Assembly (NCBI GenBank): GCA_019659125.1
Contig: JAIFVX010000001.1
Coordinates: 404,135-468,134 of the forward strand
Length of the DNA stretch: 64,000 nucleotides
Origin: Candidatus Pacearchaeota archaeon
Lineage (GTDB): Archaea > Nanobdellota > Nanobdellia > Pacearchaeales > GW2011-AR1
Reading direction: 5' to 3'
Positions 26,423 through 33,506 of the stretch are shown here, in pieces (the first letter of the stretch is position 1; every line of letters starts with the position of its first letter). The position numbers were made by a program, and so were the translations under genes. The notes under the pieces are model-generated. The model worked only from the letters and a program-made list of their open reading frames with translations, was not told the DNA's origin and did no database searches.

Positions 26423-26752
26423 TTACTTTGAAATCTTATCTCCTATTTCAATTCGTGATGATCTGATTGCCTTTTTAATCCCTTTCATCTTGCCACATAC
26501 CTTACATGTATAGACGAGAGCTATTCTCTTCGTTACTTTGGTCTTTCTCTTCCAGTTCTTAGGAGCTTTTCTCGAATATCGTCCCTGGTTTCCATATCCT
26601 ACTTTAAATCCTCGAGACATGATTCTAAAATCAGAGCCTCGGGATAAAGGATGAGTAGCGGATCGAGATCTCTGTTTCTGAGTTCCAACTGTTTGTAAAG
26701 TATGTTTCTTACAGTATGGACAGTATCGGTGTGTCTGTTTGGGTATCTTCAT
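26423..26752 (-). CDS. rpl44e: 50S ribosomal protein eL42 (L44e)
   Basis: 109 aa. MKIPKQTHRYCPYCKKHT with CPYC and the second CKVC pair form the L44e zinc ribbon; the RSRSATHPLSRG and GYGNQGRYSRKAPKNWKRKTKV segments are conserved around the E-site tRNA CCA contact. The start has no Shine-Dalgarno of its own, but a six-codon upstream frame ends on it (separate entry). Operon with eS1. Confidence 0.95.
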   Translation of the reverse strand: MKIPKQTHRYCPYCKKHTLQTVGTQKQRSRSATHPLSRGSDFRIMSRGFKVGYGNQGRYSRKAPKNWKRKTKVTKRIALVYTCKVCGKMKGIKKAIRSSRIEIGDKISK

Positions 26753-26769
26753 TTATTCCAGGTCATCAT
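26749..26769 (-). promoter_or_regulatory. Six-codon leader ORF coupled to rpl44e
   Basis: ATGATGACCTGGAATAAATGA encodes Met-Met-Thr-Trp-Asn-Lys. It has a strong GGGAGG Shine-Dalgarno (26775-26780) with 5-nt spacing, and its TGA overlaps the rpl44e ATG (ATGA). Upstream in the leader is a hairpin CGTGA-AAA-TCACG (about 26809-26821) and a CCTCC copy (about 26796-26802) able to pair with the GGAGG. A leader of about 70 nt is unusual in this otherwise leaderless window. Confidence 0.45.
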
Positions 26770-26896
26770 GCTAGCCTCCCGTCGACCAGTGAATAGGAGG
26801 GTATGCCTCGTGAAAATCACGTAAACTCTAAGAGAACTAACGCTTTTTAAACCTTTAGATGACCGCAACCTTTTTAAGCCATCAAGGCAGAGACTA

Positions 26897-27226
26897 ATGA
26901 TGGCAGAAGAAAAACCGAACTGGGTCAAGATGAAGCCGGCAGAACTAGAGAAGCTGGTAGTTGACATGGCTAAGAAAGGCATGTCTCCTGAGAAGATAGG
27001 TCTTGCCTTAAGGGATCAGCATGCAATTCCTCGGGCAAAGCTCGTGGGCAAGAAAATAAGTGTCATCATGAAAGAGAATGGTATCCCATTGAAATCAGAA
27101 AAAGAAACGATCTTGGCATCTATCGAACGAATGAAGGCACATGCTGCAAAGAACAAACACGATCATTCAGCAAGCAGAGCGATTACAAAGCAATTGTGGG
27201 CCATCCACAGATTAGAAAGGAAATAG
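26897..27226 (+). CDS. rps15: 30S ribosomal protein uS15
   Basis: About 108 aa; the archaeal/eukaryotic long form is ~150 aa, so the N-terminal arm is shortened. Features: KMKPAELEKLVVDMAKKGMSPEKIGLALRDQ and the C-terminal uS15 core ending HSASRAITKQLWAIHRLERK. Either ATG 26897 or 26900 may start; a TTTTTAAG element (26871-26878) predicts the transcript start near 26900. The uS15-GAN neighbourhood (next gene) is widely conserved in archaea. Confidence 0.94.
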   Translation: MMAEEKPNWVKMKPAELEKLVVDMAKKGMSPEKIGLALRDQHAIPRAKLVGKKISVIMKENGIPLKSEKETILASIERMKAHAAKNKHDHSASRAITKQLWAIHRLERK

Positions 27227-27254
27227 ATTTAAACTTAAGATCCTAAAAGAGAGT

Positions 27255-28565
27255 ATGATTGAAAAAATAAAAAAAGCAATAGAGAAAATTGATGTGTCAA
27301 AGAAACCTATAAAGGTCATCAGTCATTTTGATACGGATGGAATAACCTCTGCTGCCATCTTCAGCCGGGCATTACAACGATGGAATAAGAAATTCTCCCT
27401 GCAGATCGTAAAGGGCCTTGAAGAGGATTTCATTAAATCACTTCCTGAAGACCATCTTCTTATCTTCCTTGACCTTGCCTCGGGCAGTCTTGATTATCTC
27501 AAAGAAAAGAAGACCGATGTGATAATCCTTGACCATCACGAAATAATGCAGGAAATTCCAGCTAATGTCCTTATGGTAAATCCTTTACTTGAAAATCATG
27601 AATCGGTTTCAGGAGCGGCAATCTGCTATCTGTTTGCCAAGACATTGTCAGAGCATAATAAGGATCTTGCAACACTTGCAGTCATAGGGATGGTAGGGGA
27701 TTCTTTTGAAAAGGAGCTGGGAAAGACCTATGATGAAATAATCAAAGATGCTGACACGACGGTCAAAAAGGGTCTTCTTCTCTACCCTTCAACAAGACCT
27801 CTCGATAGGGCACTTGAATGGTCATCAAATCCATACATCCCTGGAGTTACAGGATCTTATAAGGGAGTCATGGAACTTTTGCGAGATGCCAATATTCAAA
27901 AGAAAGATGGGAAGTTTAAAGCACTGTATGAATTGACAGAAGAAGAGATGAGCAACCTGCTGACTGCAATCATGCTTCGAGGGGCAAACAGCAAGAACAT
28001 TTCTGACATGATAGGCAATCTCTATCTGGTCAAATTTTTTAATAAACTTGAAGATGCCCGAGAGCTCTCTGCCCTGATTAATGCATGTAGCAGGATGGAT
28101 TCACCAGCTGTCTGTCTAGGATTCTGCCTAGGAAACAAAAAAGCACGGGAAGATGCTGAAAAAGTGTACATTAACTACAAACAGCATCTTGTGTCTGCAT
28201 TGAAATATGTCTCAGAGAGTGAAAAGATTGCAGGGAAGAACTACACGATCATCAATGCTCGGGATAATATAAAAGATACTATCATAGGAACCGTAGCATC
28301 GATCATCTCACACTCTCCCCTTTACACGCAAGGCACTATCATTGTTGCTCTAGCATACAACGAGGATAAGATAAAAGTCTCTGCACGGCTTGCCGGGAAA
28401 GAGGGCCGAAATGTACGTGAAGTTCTTACCAAGGTCGTTGTTCCTCTCGGAGGTGAAGTGGGAGGTCATCCTAATGCTGCCGGATGTCTTATATCAAAAG
28501 AGCAGGAGCAGCAATTCATTGAAGAGCTAAGAAAAGTCCTCGATATTGAATTGGTAAAAGTTTAA
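27255..28565 (+). CDS. RecJ-like DHH phosphoesterase, GAN type
   Basis: 436 aa. The DHH family motifs are HFDTDGITSAAI (motif I), FLDLASG (motif II), VIILDHHEI (motif III, DHH) and the later SVSGAAICY with GMVGDS. A C-terminal DHHA1-type region includes GGEVGGHPNAAGC. Archaeal RecJ homologues (GAN) bind GINS and act as nucleases or as Cdc45 counterparts in the replisome; a GINS gene lies at 17094. Positioned directly after rps15, a conserved archaeal arrangement. All DHH metal residues are present, so activity is expected. Confidence 0.92.
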   Translation: MIEKIKKAIEKIDVSKKPIKVISHFDTDGITSAAIFSRALQRWNKKFSLQIVKGLEEDFIKSLPEDHLLIFLDLASGSLDYLKEKKTDVIILDHHEIMQEIPANVLMVNPLLENHESVSGAAICYLFAKTLSEHNKDLATLAVIGMVGDSFEKELGKTYDEIIKDADTTVKKGLLLYPSTRPLDRALEWSSNPYIPGVTGSYKGVMELLRDANIQKKDGKFKALYELTEEEMSNLLTAIMLRGANSKNISDMIGNLYLVKFFNKLEDARELSALINACSRMDSPAVCLGFCLGNKKAREDAEKVYINYKQHLVSALKYVSESEKIAGKNYTIINARDNIKDTIIGTVASIISHSPLYTQGTIIVALAYNEDKIKVSARLAGKEGRNVREVLTKVVVPLGGEVGGHPNAAGCLISKEQEQQFIEELRKVLDIELVKV

Positions 28566-28589
28566 AAGACCTTATGAACACTGGTTTTT

Positions 28590-28757
28590 ATGGTAAAAAC
28601 AAAATTCCTCAAAATAGTCTGTCCACGATGTGGAAAGAAACAGATCGTGTACGGAAAATCATCAAGCCGCATTAAATGCACTAATTGTAATAAGCTTCTC
28701 CTGCAACCAACAGGGGGAAAGACAAAGATAAGGGCGCAGATTAAGGAGGTACTATGA
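28590..28757 (+). CDS. rps27e: 30S ribosomal protein eS27
   Basis: 55 aa. The zinc ribbon has two CxxC pairs, VCPRCGKKQIVYGKSSSRIK followed by CTNCNKLL, and the PTGGKTKIRA segment is the S27e signature. Archaeal S27e is ~60 aa, so it is complete. The ATG is about 26 nt after a GTTTAAAAG element; the stop overlaps the aIF2-alpha start by four bases (ATGA). Part of the eS27-aIF2alpha-Nop10 cluster typical of archaea. Confidence 0.95.
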   Translation: MVKTKFLKIVCPRCGKKQIVYGKSSSRIKCTNCNKLLLQPTGGKTKIRAQIKEVL

Positions 28758-29452
28758 ACCTGAAAGAAGATGACGTCGTAATGTGCACGGTGCGTGCGAT
28801 TGAAGGTACAACGATATTCGTAGATATAGAGGGAAGCGGTCGTGGGATGCTCATGATGTCGGAAGTTGCTGCAGGAAGGATCAGGAATCTTAGAGAATAT
28901 GTCTCTCCTAATAAAAAGATTGTTTGCAAGATCCTTAAGATATCTCCCAATCAAGTCGAATTAAGCTTGCGAAGGGTAACTGGAAAAGAACGAGAGGAAG
29001 TTATAAACAAGTTCAAGAAAGAGCAGACCTTTGCAGGAATGCTGAAGCCAGTCGTGAAAGAGCCTGCAAAAATCATTGAAAAGATAAAAGAGAAATACGA
29101 GCTTGCGGAGTTTGTCGACCAAGCAAGAGAAAATCCTAAGATACTTATTGAATTCATGAAAAAAGAAGAGGCAGAAAAGCTCTCGAAGATACTGCTTGAG
29201 AAACGGGAGAAGGAGAAAGAAGCAAGAAAAATAATCACCATAAAGACTGATGGAGAATCTGGAGTCAACGACATTCAATACACGCTTTCAGTGCCTGAAG
29301 TGGAAATAAAATATCTTGGTTCCTCGCAATTTCTGATAACAACCACTGCCAAGGACTTTAAGGAGGCAAACACAAAGATCAATACCGCTATTGAGGAGAT
29401 GGAGAAACGCGCAAAGGAAAGGAAAATCTTCTTTGAGTTAAAGGAAAAATGA
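28754..29452 (+). CDS. eif2a: Translation initiation factor aIF2 subunit alpha
   Basis: 232 aa: N-terminal S1 (OB) domain (residues 1-~82, with GSGRGMLMMSEVAAGRIRNL), helical middle domain and C-terminal alpha/beta domain (~165-232, including KYLGSSQFLITTTAKDFKEA). The alpha subunit works with beta and gamma to bring initiator tRNA to the ribosome. Slightly shorter than the usual ~265 aa. A GGAGG sits just before the ATG (AAGGAGGTACTATG). ATGA overlaps at both ends link it to eS27 and the Nop10-like gene. Confidence 0.96.
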   Translation: MNLKEDDVVMCTVRAIEGTTIFVDIEGSGRGMLMMSEVAAGRIRNLREYVSPNKKIVCKILKISPNQVELSLRRVTGKEREEVINKFKKEQTFAGMLKPVVKEPAKIIEKIKEKYELAEFVDQARENPKILIEFMKKEEAEKLSKILLEKREKEKEARKIITIKTDGESGVNDIQYTLSVPEVEIKYLGSSQFLITTTAKDFKEANTKINTAIEEMEKRAKERKIFFELKEK

Positions 29453-29574
29453 AGCTAAAATATTATAGTAAAGATAACAAGAAAGTATACACATTAAAAG
29501 AAGAAAAGAATGGTGAAAAGACAAAAGACGCACACTATAAGTTCCTGAATTTAAGAGATGCTCCTAAGGCTTAA
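29449..29574 (+). CDS. Zinc-less Nop10-like protein (41 aa)
   Basis: The frame starts in an ATGA overlap with aIF2-alpha, the position where archaeal Nop10 normally lies. The sequence shows M-x-L-x-Y-Y, a V-Y-T-L-K-E block and T-x-x-A-H-x-x-x-F, which is the eukaryotic Nop10 pattern (YY...RVYTLKK...T..AHPARF). It has no cysteine, so the archaeal Nop10 zinc ribbon is absent. It ends about 15-20 residues earlier than usual and so lacks much of the C-terminal helix. Nop10 is a component of H/ACA pseudouridylation RNPs with Cbf5, Gar1 and L7Ae. Assigned from synteny plus motif reading. Confidence 0.65.
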   Translation: MKLKYYSKDNKKVYTLKEEKNGEKTKDAHYKFLNLRDAPKA

Positions 29575-29581
29575 TGAACGC

Positions 29582-30337
29582 TTATTTCTCAAGTACACAT
29601 ACAAGCGGACTGATGCCAAAATGCTCGATGGTTAATTCCCTCCATCGGTCGTAATGTGGAATTCCAGTGGGGCTTCTCACACTTTCTTCAGTATGAAAAC
29701 ACCCGTTCTCAACTATCTTTTCAACATCAGCGGGTGCAAGTGGCAACAGGAAAGGATGACTCCTGTCTACGATTTTTCTTAAGGAAGGAAATTTTTCAGG
29801 GAATCTACTAAGTTTTTCTAGATAACTTCGTAAATTACCTAAGAATCTTTTATTGCCTGCATGCACTTCATGAAGGCATTCGCATAAGGCGTCAAGCTTG
29901 TCACAGTACGAAACAACGTGTGCTTCCAAAACATCTTTACAGAGAGCGTTCTGCAACAGGCCTGTGTAAGAAAAGCCATTGATGGTTGAGGGCCATAGTG
30001 CGGAAAGTTCATGTATAGCATTTTCCTCATTACGTGCAACCTCGTCTAACTGTTGTTGGGTCATTCGGTCCTTATAATAAAGAGGGACATCTCCTGTAAT
30101 GATTTCGGCATCGTCATGGACGTGGGCTAGCGTAAACGCCTTCTCTGCATTAAATTCCAATCCATATTCCTGAGTTAAAATAGGAGTTATATCTTCAACT
30201 AAAACAGCCACTCTGTTGGTGTGCAAAAGATCATTAGTCCTATAATGCATGGGAGTCCTTTGAGGGATGTTATAACGTATAATAGTACGTAGCTTCTCTT
30301 CTCGGCCATTAAAACCAGTAAAATCTATAACATGCAT
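29582..30337 (-). CDS. HD-domain phosphohydrolase (YfbR/5'-nucleotidase-like)
   Basis: 251 aa. The HD metal site is recognisable: H39 in LLHTNRVA, H74-D75 in AHVHDDAEIITGDVP, and a distal Asp in SYCDKLDAL. The 'HDxxEIxTGDxP' pattern is that of YfbR-like nucleotidases acting on deoxynucleoside monophosphates. The C-terminal ~60 residues are longer than the minimal domain. Probably nucleotide pool control; the exact substrate is not determinable. Downstream gene udg lies on the same strand beyond its start, with its own promoter. Confidence 0.85.
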   Translation of the reverse strand: MHVIDFTGFNGREEKLRTIIRYNIPQRTPMHYRTNDLLHTNRVAVLVEDITPILTQEYGLEFNAEKAFTLAHVHDDAEIITGDVPLYYKDRMTQQQLDEVARNEENAIHELSALWPSTINGFSYTGLLQNALCKDVLEAHVVSYCDKLDALCECLHEVHAGNKRFLGNLRSYLEKLSRFPEKFPSLRKIVDRSHPFLLPLAPADVEKIVENGCFHTEESVRSPTGIPHYDRWRELTIEHFGISPLVCVLEK

Positions 30338-30393
30338 GAGAGGGAATACCTCATTCTTTTTTTAATATTTTGTATGATCGATTATCTATTTCA

Positions 30394-30969
30394 TTAGAAC
30401 AACGTCTTTTGGGAGATTTCATGTTTTACAATCTCCATATCCTTTTCCCATACGGGAATGATTGAACGATTATAGATGATTGCAGCAGGATGAAATAAAG
30501 GGATGAGTTTGATTTTTAATCCTTCAAAGTCAATCACTCGTACCTTACCATGTACCTGTGTAATGCCTTGCTGATCGTCCATCGAATCGACATTGCCTCC
30601 TGCAAGAAAGAACTTCGTTGCGTAATTTCCAAGGGAACAGACAACCTTCGGCTTCATCTCGCGGATCTGCTTCTTGAGCCAAGGGGTATGCGCCTTGATT
30701 TCTGCAGGAGTTGGGCCTCTATTTTCAGGAGGCCTGCACTTCAGGATATTAGTAATATAAATGTCATGTAAACTGAGGCCTACTTCTGCGAGCAATGTAT
30801 CCAGGTTCTTTCCGGCTGCTCCCACAAAGGGGATACCCTGTTCATCCTCGTTCCTTCCAGGAGCCTCTCCGACAAATAATATCTGAGCCCTCTCATTGCC
30901 CTTTCCAATAACAATGTTTTTGCAGTTTTTGCAAATCTCAGTTTGTTTCGCAAGCTCTATCTCATCCAC
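30394..30969 (-). CDS. udg: Family 4 uracil-DNA glycosylase with a variant Fe-S ligand
   Basis: 191 aa, family length. Motif A is VGEAPGRNEDEQGIPFVG, with GKNLDTLL and NILKCRPPENRGPTPAE; the late motif is HPAAI. Fe-S ligands Cys13, Cys16 (EICKNC) and Cys78 are present, but the fourth Cys expected in 'PTPxExxxC' is His94 (PTPAEIKAH). Cys111 replaces a usual Val in V-I-V-A-L-G. Enzyme removes uracil from DNA, guarding against cytosine deamination. Leaderless start supported by an upstream A/T element near 30990. Confidence 0.92.
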   Translation of the reverse strand: MDEIELAKQTEICKNCKNIVIGKGNERAQILFVGEAPGRNEDEQGIPFVGAAGKNLDTLLAEVGLSLHDIYITNILKCRPPENRGPTPAEIKAHTPWLKKQIREMKPKVVCSLGNYATKFFLAGGNVDSMDDQQGITQVHGKVRVIDFEGLKIKLIPLFHPAAIIYNRSIIPVWEKDMEIVKHEISQKTLF

Positions 30970-31018
30970 TATATCATAACGGTCAAAGAATTAATAAATA
31001 CATATACTCTAGAGATGT

Positions 31019-31411
31019 ATGGATAAAGTAATGCATTTTGAGATCCCTGCAGATGACCCTCAAAGGGCACAGAAGTTCTATTCTTCAGCATTTGGGTGGA
31101 AAGCAAATTCCATGCCGAACATGGGATACACGATATTCCACACAGGGCCGACCGACAAGCAGGGAATGGTACAGGAAAAAGGATTCATTAATGGAGGGAT
31201 GCTGAAGCGTCAAGATTGCATTCAATCCCCCATTATTACCATTGTTGTTGACAATATGAAAGAGGCTATTGAACGAGTAAAGAAAGCAAAGGGTCATATT
31301 ATCAGGGATGCAGAAAAAGTCGGTGAAGCAGGCATAGCTGCATACTTCAAAGATACGGAAGGGAATGTCATGGGATTGTGGGAGCCTCTTATGCGTCCTG
31401 GACAACAGTAA
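31019..31411 (+). CDS. VOC-superfamily (glyoxalase/bleomycin-resistance-like) protein
   Basis: 130 aa. MHFEIPADDPQRAQKFYSSAFGW is the VOC N-terminal motif (metal His plus 'FY...FGW'), and AYFKDTEGNVMGLWEP is the C-terminal metal-Glu motif. This branch (COG3324-like) is widespread but usually of unknown substrate. The ATG is 26 nt from an AATAAATA element. Followed by ndk, 31 nt downstream. Confidence 0.9.
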   Translation: MDKVMHFEIPADDPQRAQKFYSSAFGWKANSMPNMGYTIFHTGPTDKQGMVQEKGFINGGMLKRQDCIQSPIITIVVDNMKEAIERVKKAKGHIIRDAEKVGEAGIAAYFKDTEGNVMGLWEPLMRPGQQ

Positions 31412-31442
31412 TCTTTAAAACGCATTGTTTCTAGTTCTCCTC

Positions 31443-32012
31443 ATGAATGAACAAACACTTATTCTTATCAAGCCCGACGGAGTCATGCGTGGCCTCATTG
31501 GAAGGATAATCTCTCGCTTTGAGGAAACGGGTCTTAAGATCGTAGGATTGAAGATGGTTTGGGCCGATGACAAGCTCGCAAAAAGCCATTATCATCTTGA
31601 TGAAGAATGGGCAAAGAATGTCTTTGCAAAGACAAAATCCACGCATGAAAAGGAAGGGAAGCCGTTCAAGTTCAAAGACCATATGGAATTTGGTGGACTA
31701 ATCCAACAATGGAATATGGAATTTCTGAGAGAAGGTCCCGTTATTGCCGCAGTGATTGAAGGTCCTGCCGCTGTTGAGATTGTAAGGAAGATGATAGGGC
31801 ACACGGAGCCAAAGCAGGCCGCCCCAGGCACGATCCGTGGAGACTTCGCAATGATAGAATCATACGCTATTGCAAATGACAAGCAGAGGGTATTAAGAAA
31901 TCTTGCCCATGCATCTGATTCCCCTGAGACGGCGCAACGGGAAATTGCCCTTTGGTTCAAGCCTAACGAAGTGCATTCATACAAGAACGCCCACGACTCG
32001 CTGACAGAATGA
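31443..32012 (+). CDS. ndk: Nucleoside-diphosphate kinase with insertions
   Basis: 189 aa against the usual ~150. MNEQTLILIKPDGVMRGLIG, GLKIVGLKMVW and AAPGTIRGDFA are canonical; the active-site His is in NLAHASDSPETAQREIALWF. Extra sequence lies between the SHYH helix and EGPVIAAVIEG (residues ~53-95), plus ~12 residues before the active-site His and a ~13-residue tail. The enzyme equilibrates NTP pools. The start at 31443 is preferred over an in-frame ATG at 31425 because a CTTTAAAAC element lies ~26 nt upstream and homology begins there. Confidence 0.93.
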   Translation: MNEQTLILIKPDGVMRGLIGRIISRFEETGLKIVGLKMVWADDKLAKSHYHLDEEWAKNVFAKTKSTHEKEGKPFKFKDHMEFGGLIQQWNMEFLREGPVIAAVIEGPAAVEIVRKMIGHTEPKQAAPGTIRGDFAMIESYAIANDKQRVLRNLAHASDSPETAQREIALWFKPNEVHSYKNAHDSLTE

Positions 32013-32437
32013 GTAGAAAGAACAAACACACACATAATCACAATCAATCTCATTATCAACTGCATGCACGGCAGAGCCGACTTGCGTCAGAAAATGATCT
32101 TCTCAAGAGGCAATTAGGGCAACTTGCATCGGCACATATAACTCTCAACACCCAATACGATGCACTAGTCCGTGGCAGTGATTTGCCTGAGATCTATGAT
32201 TTAATGAGAAGATTCTTTGCCACCTGGCCTAAGCAACCCCGAGGAGATCTTAAGAATATACCTCGACAGGAAGGATTGAACCCCTATGCCCTATTGAACG
32301 AAAAACCGAGTATGCAAAGTCTTGTTGAACTGACACGATTGGTAGTTGTTCAGGGAAACTATGCGAGGATGGCCTATAATGATGCACGGGGTAAGGGTAT
32401 TTCCTATAAGCAGTCAAGAAAAGGCTTTAATAAGTAA
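32009..32437 (+). CDS. Hypothetical coiled-coil protein
   Basis: 142 aa starting in an ATGA overlap with ndk, so probably co-translated. The N-terminus is His/Asn-rich (HTHNHNQSHYQLH), then a Leu-rich helix (RLASENDLLKRQLGQLASAH) that could form a coiled coil, and a basic C-terminus. No signal peptide or TM. Family not recognised. Convergent with the methyltransferase gene, 2 nt apart. Confidence 0.65.
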   Translation: MSRKNKHTHNHNQSHYQLHARQSRLASENDLLKRQLGQLASAHITLNTQYDALVRGSDLPEIYDLMRRFFATWPKQPRGDLKNIPRQEGLNPYALLNEKPSMQSLVELTRLVVVQGNYARMAYNDARGKGISYKQSRKGFNK

Positions 32438-32439
32438 CT

Positions 32440-33315
32440 CTAAAAGTGATAATCCATTATATCGCTAGGAGCGTATTCTTTTGAATACATCTCTCCCCCA
32501 GCCAAACTATGATATTGGATAACTTTGTGAGGATCATATAACGACACGGCTGCATCATTCCAAAGGGGAGAAAGATAATCAACGCCTTTTTCAGTCCTTC
32601 TGAAGGCATATTCTTCCGTGAAAATATATCCTCCAGGCTTGGTTATTCGCACAAGCTCCCGAAATATAGCTGATTGATCATTGATATACCTGAGAACATG
32701 AGAGCAGATAGTGAGATGAGCATGTTTATCTTTAAGAGGAAGATTTTCTCCATTTCCACCATTTAGGATACTTTGTAGCACAGGTAAACTTGAAGGCTTA
32801 AGAGAAAATATATAGAGATCTTCAGATCCATCAACAAAGCCTGCTCTTTTTTCGCGCTGAGGCTGATAATCCTCAAGATAAAAATGATTGTTGATTGCAA
32901 TGTTTGATTTAGGATGAAGAGATAGACCATAACTATGATATGTAGTCTTCCCCTCAAGTGCCTCATCCAACATCCTTTTATCATTATCAAAACCTCTAAT
33001 AGTAATCTTCCTCTGAGGATGCAATGAGCGAAGAAGCTCGTAGAAAGAAAGAGTAGCTCCTCCTGTCGAGCAGCCTACATCAACAATCTCAATCACATCA
33101 TCAGAAAATTGATTGATCCTGGAAGGTAATTCGCTGGCAGTAGCAGGAATCCTTGTTTCTTGACCAAACTTGTATTCTATTCGTTGAGGGAAGGAATAGC
33201 ACTTTCCACCGAAAAATTGTGCGATAGGATTACCTCCACCCCACCAGCTACGATGCTCTCCAATAGAGTAGCGTCCAAGCCTCGTGCAATTAACATCATC
33301 CATACTAGTTCCCAT
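32440..33315 (-). CDS. SAM-dependent methyltransferase (class I)
   Basis: 291 aa. The SAM-binding motif I is EIVDVGCSTGGATLSFYELL, with an acidic end to strand 2 in IRGFDNDKRML, a motif II-like LTICSHVLRYI and the 'RITKPGGYIFTEEY' post-motif III typical of Methyltransf_11/25 enzymes. Substrate unknown. The first possible codon is TTG at 33327; ATG 33315 is chosen because TATATAAA (33337-33344) is centred 26 nt upstream. Confidence 0.85.
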   Translation of the reverse strand: MGTSMDDVNCTRLGRYSIGEHRSWWGGGNPIAQFFGGKCYSFPQRIEYKFGQETRIPATASELPSRINQFSDDVIEIVDVGCSTGGATLSFYELLRSLHPQRKITIRGFDNDKRMLDEALEGKTTYHSYGLSLHPKSNIAINNHFYLEDYQPQREKRAGFVDGSEDLYIFSLKPSSLPVLQSILNGGNGENLPLKDKHAHLTICSHVLRYINDQSAIFRELVRITKPGGYIFTEEYAFRRTEKGVDYLSPLWNDAAVSLYDPHKVIQYHSLAGGEMYSKEYAPSDIMDYHF

Positions 33316-33392
33316 ATAAGAACACAAAATAAACCCTATATAAAGCTTGTCTAACCAGCAGTTCTAAAAACCCCTTTTTTCTTTCATTTCCA

Positions 33393-33464
33393 GCCCCCAT
33401 AGTTTATCGGATAGAACACAACCTTGCGGAGGTTGGAAGCGAGGTTCAATTCCTCGTGGGGGCG
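33393..33464 (+). tRNA. tRNA-Arg (anticodon GCG)
   Basis: Acceptor GCCCCCA (33393-33399) pairs with TGGGGGC (33457-33463). Anticodon stem CAACC/GGTTG encloses loop TTGCGGA with anticodon GCG, a G34 isoacceptor as used by archaea for CGY codons. T arm CGAGG-TTCAATT-CCTCG. Discriminator G, no encoded CCA, no intron. Confidence 0.93.
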
Positions 33465-33506
33465 TGAAAGAACAAGATTTATAAAGGGAATATTACAGCA
33501 ATTTGT

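Noticed and set aside
33366..33392. T-rich stretch before tRNA-Arg as a terminator
   Set aside because: No plus-strand gene ends just upstream; the flanking methyltransferase is on the minus strand and starts here.
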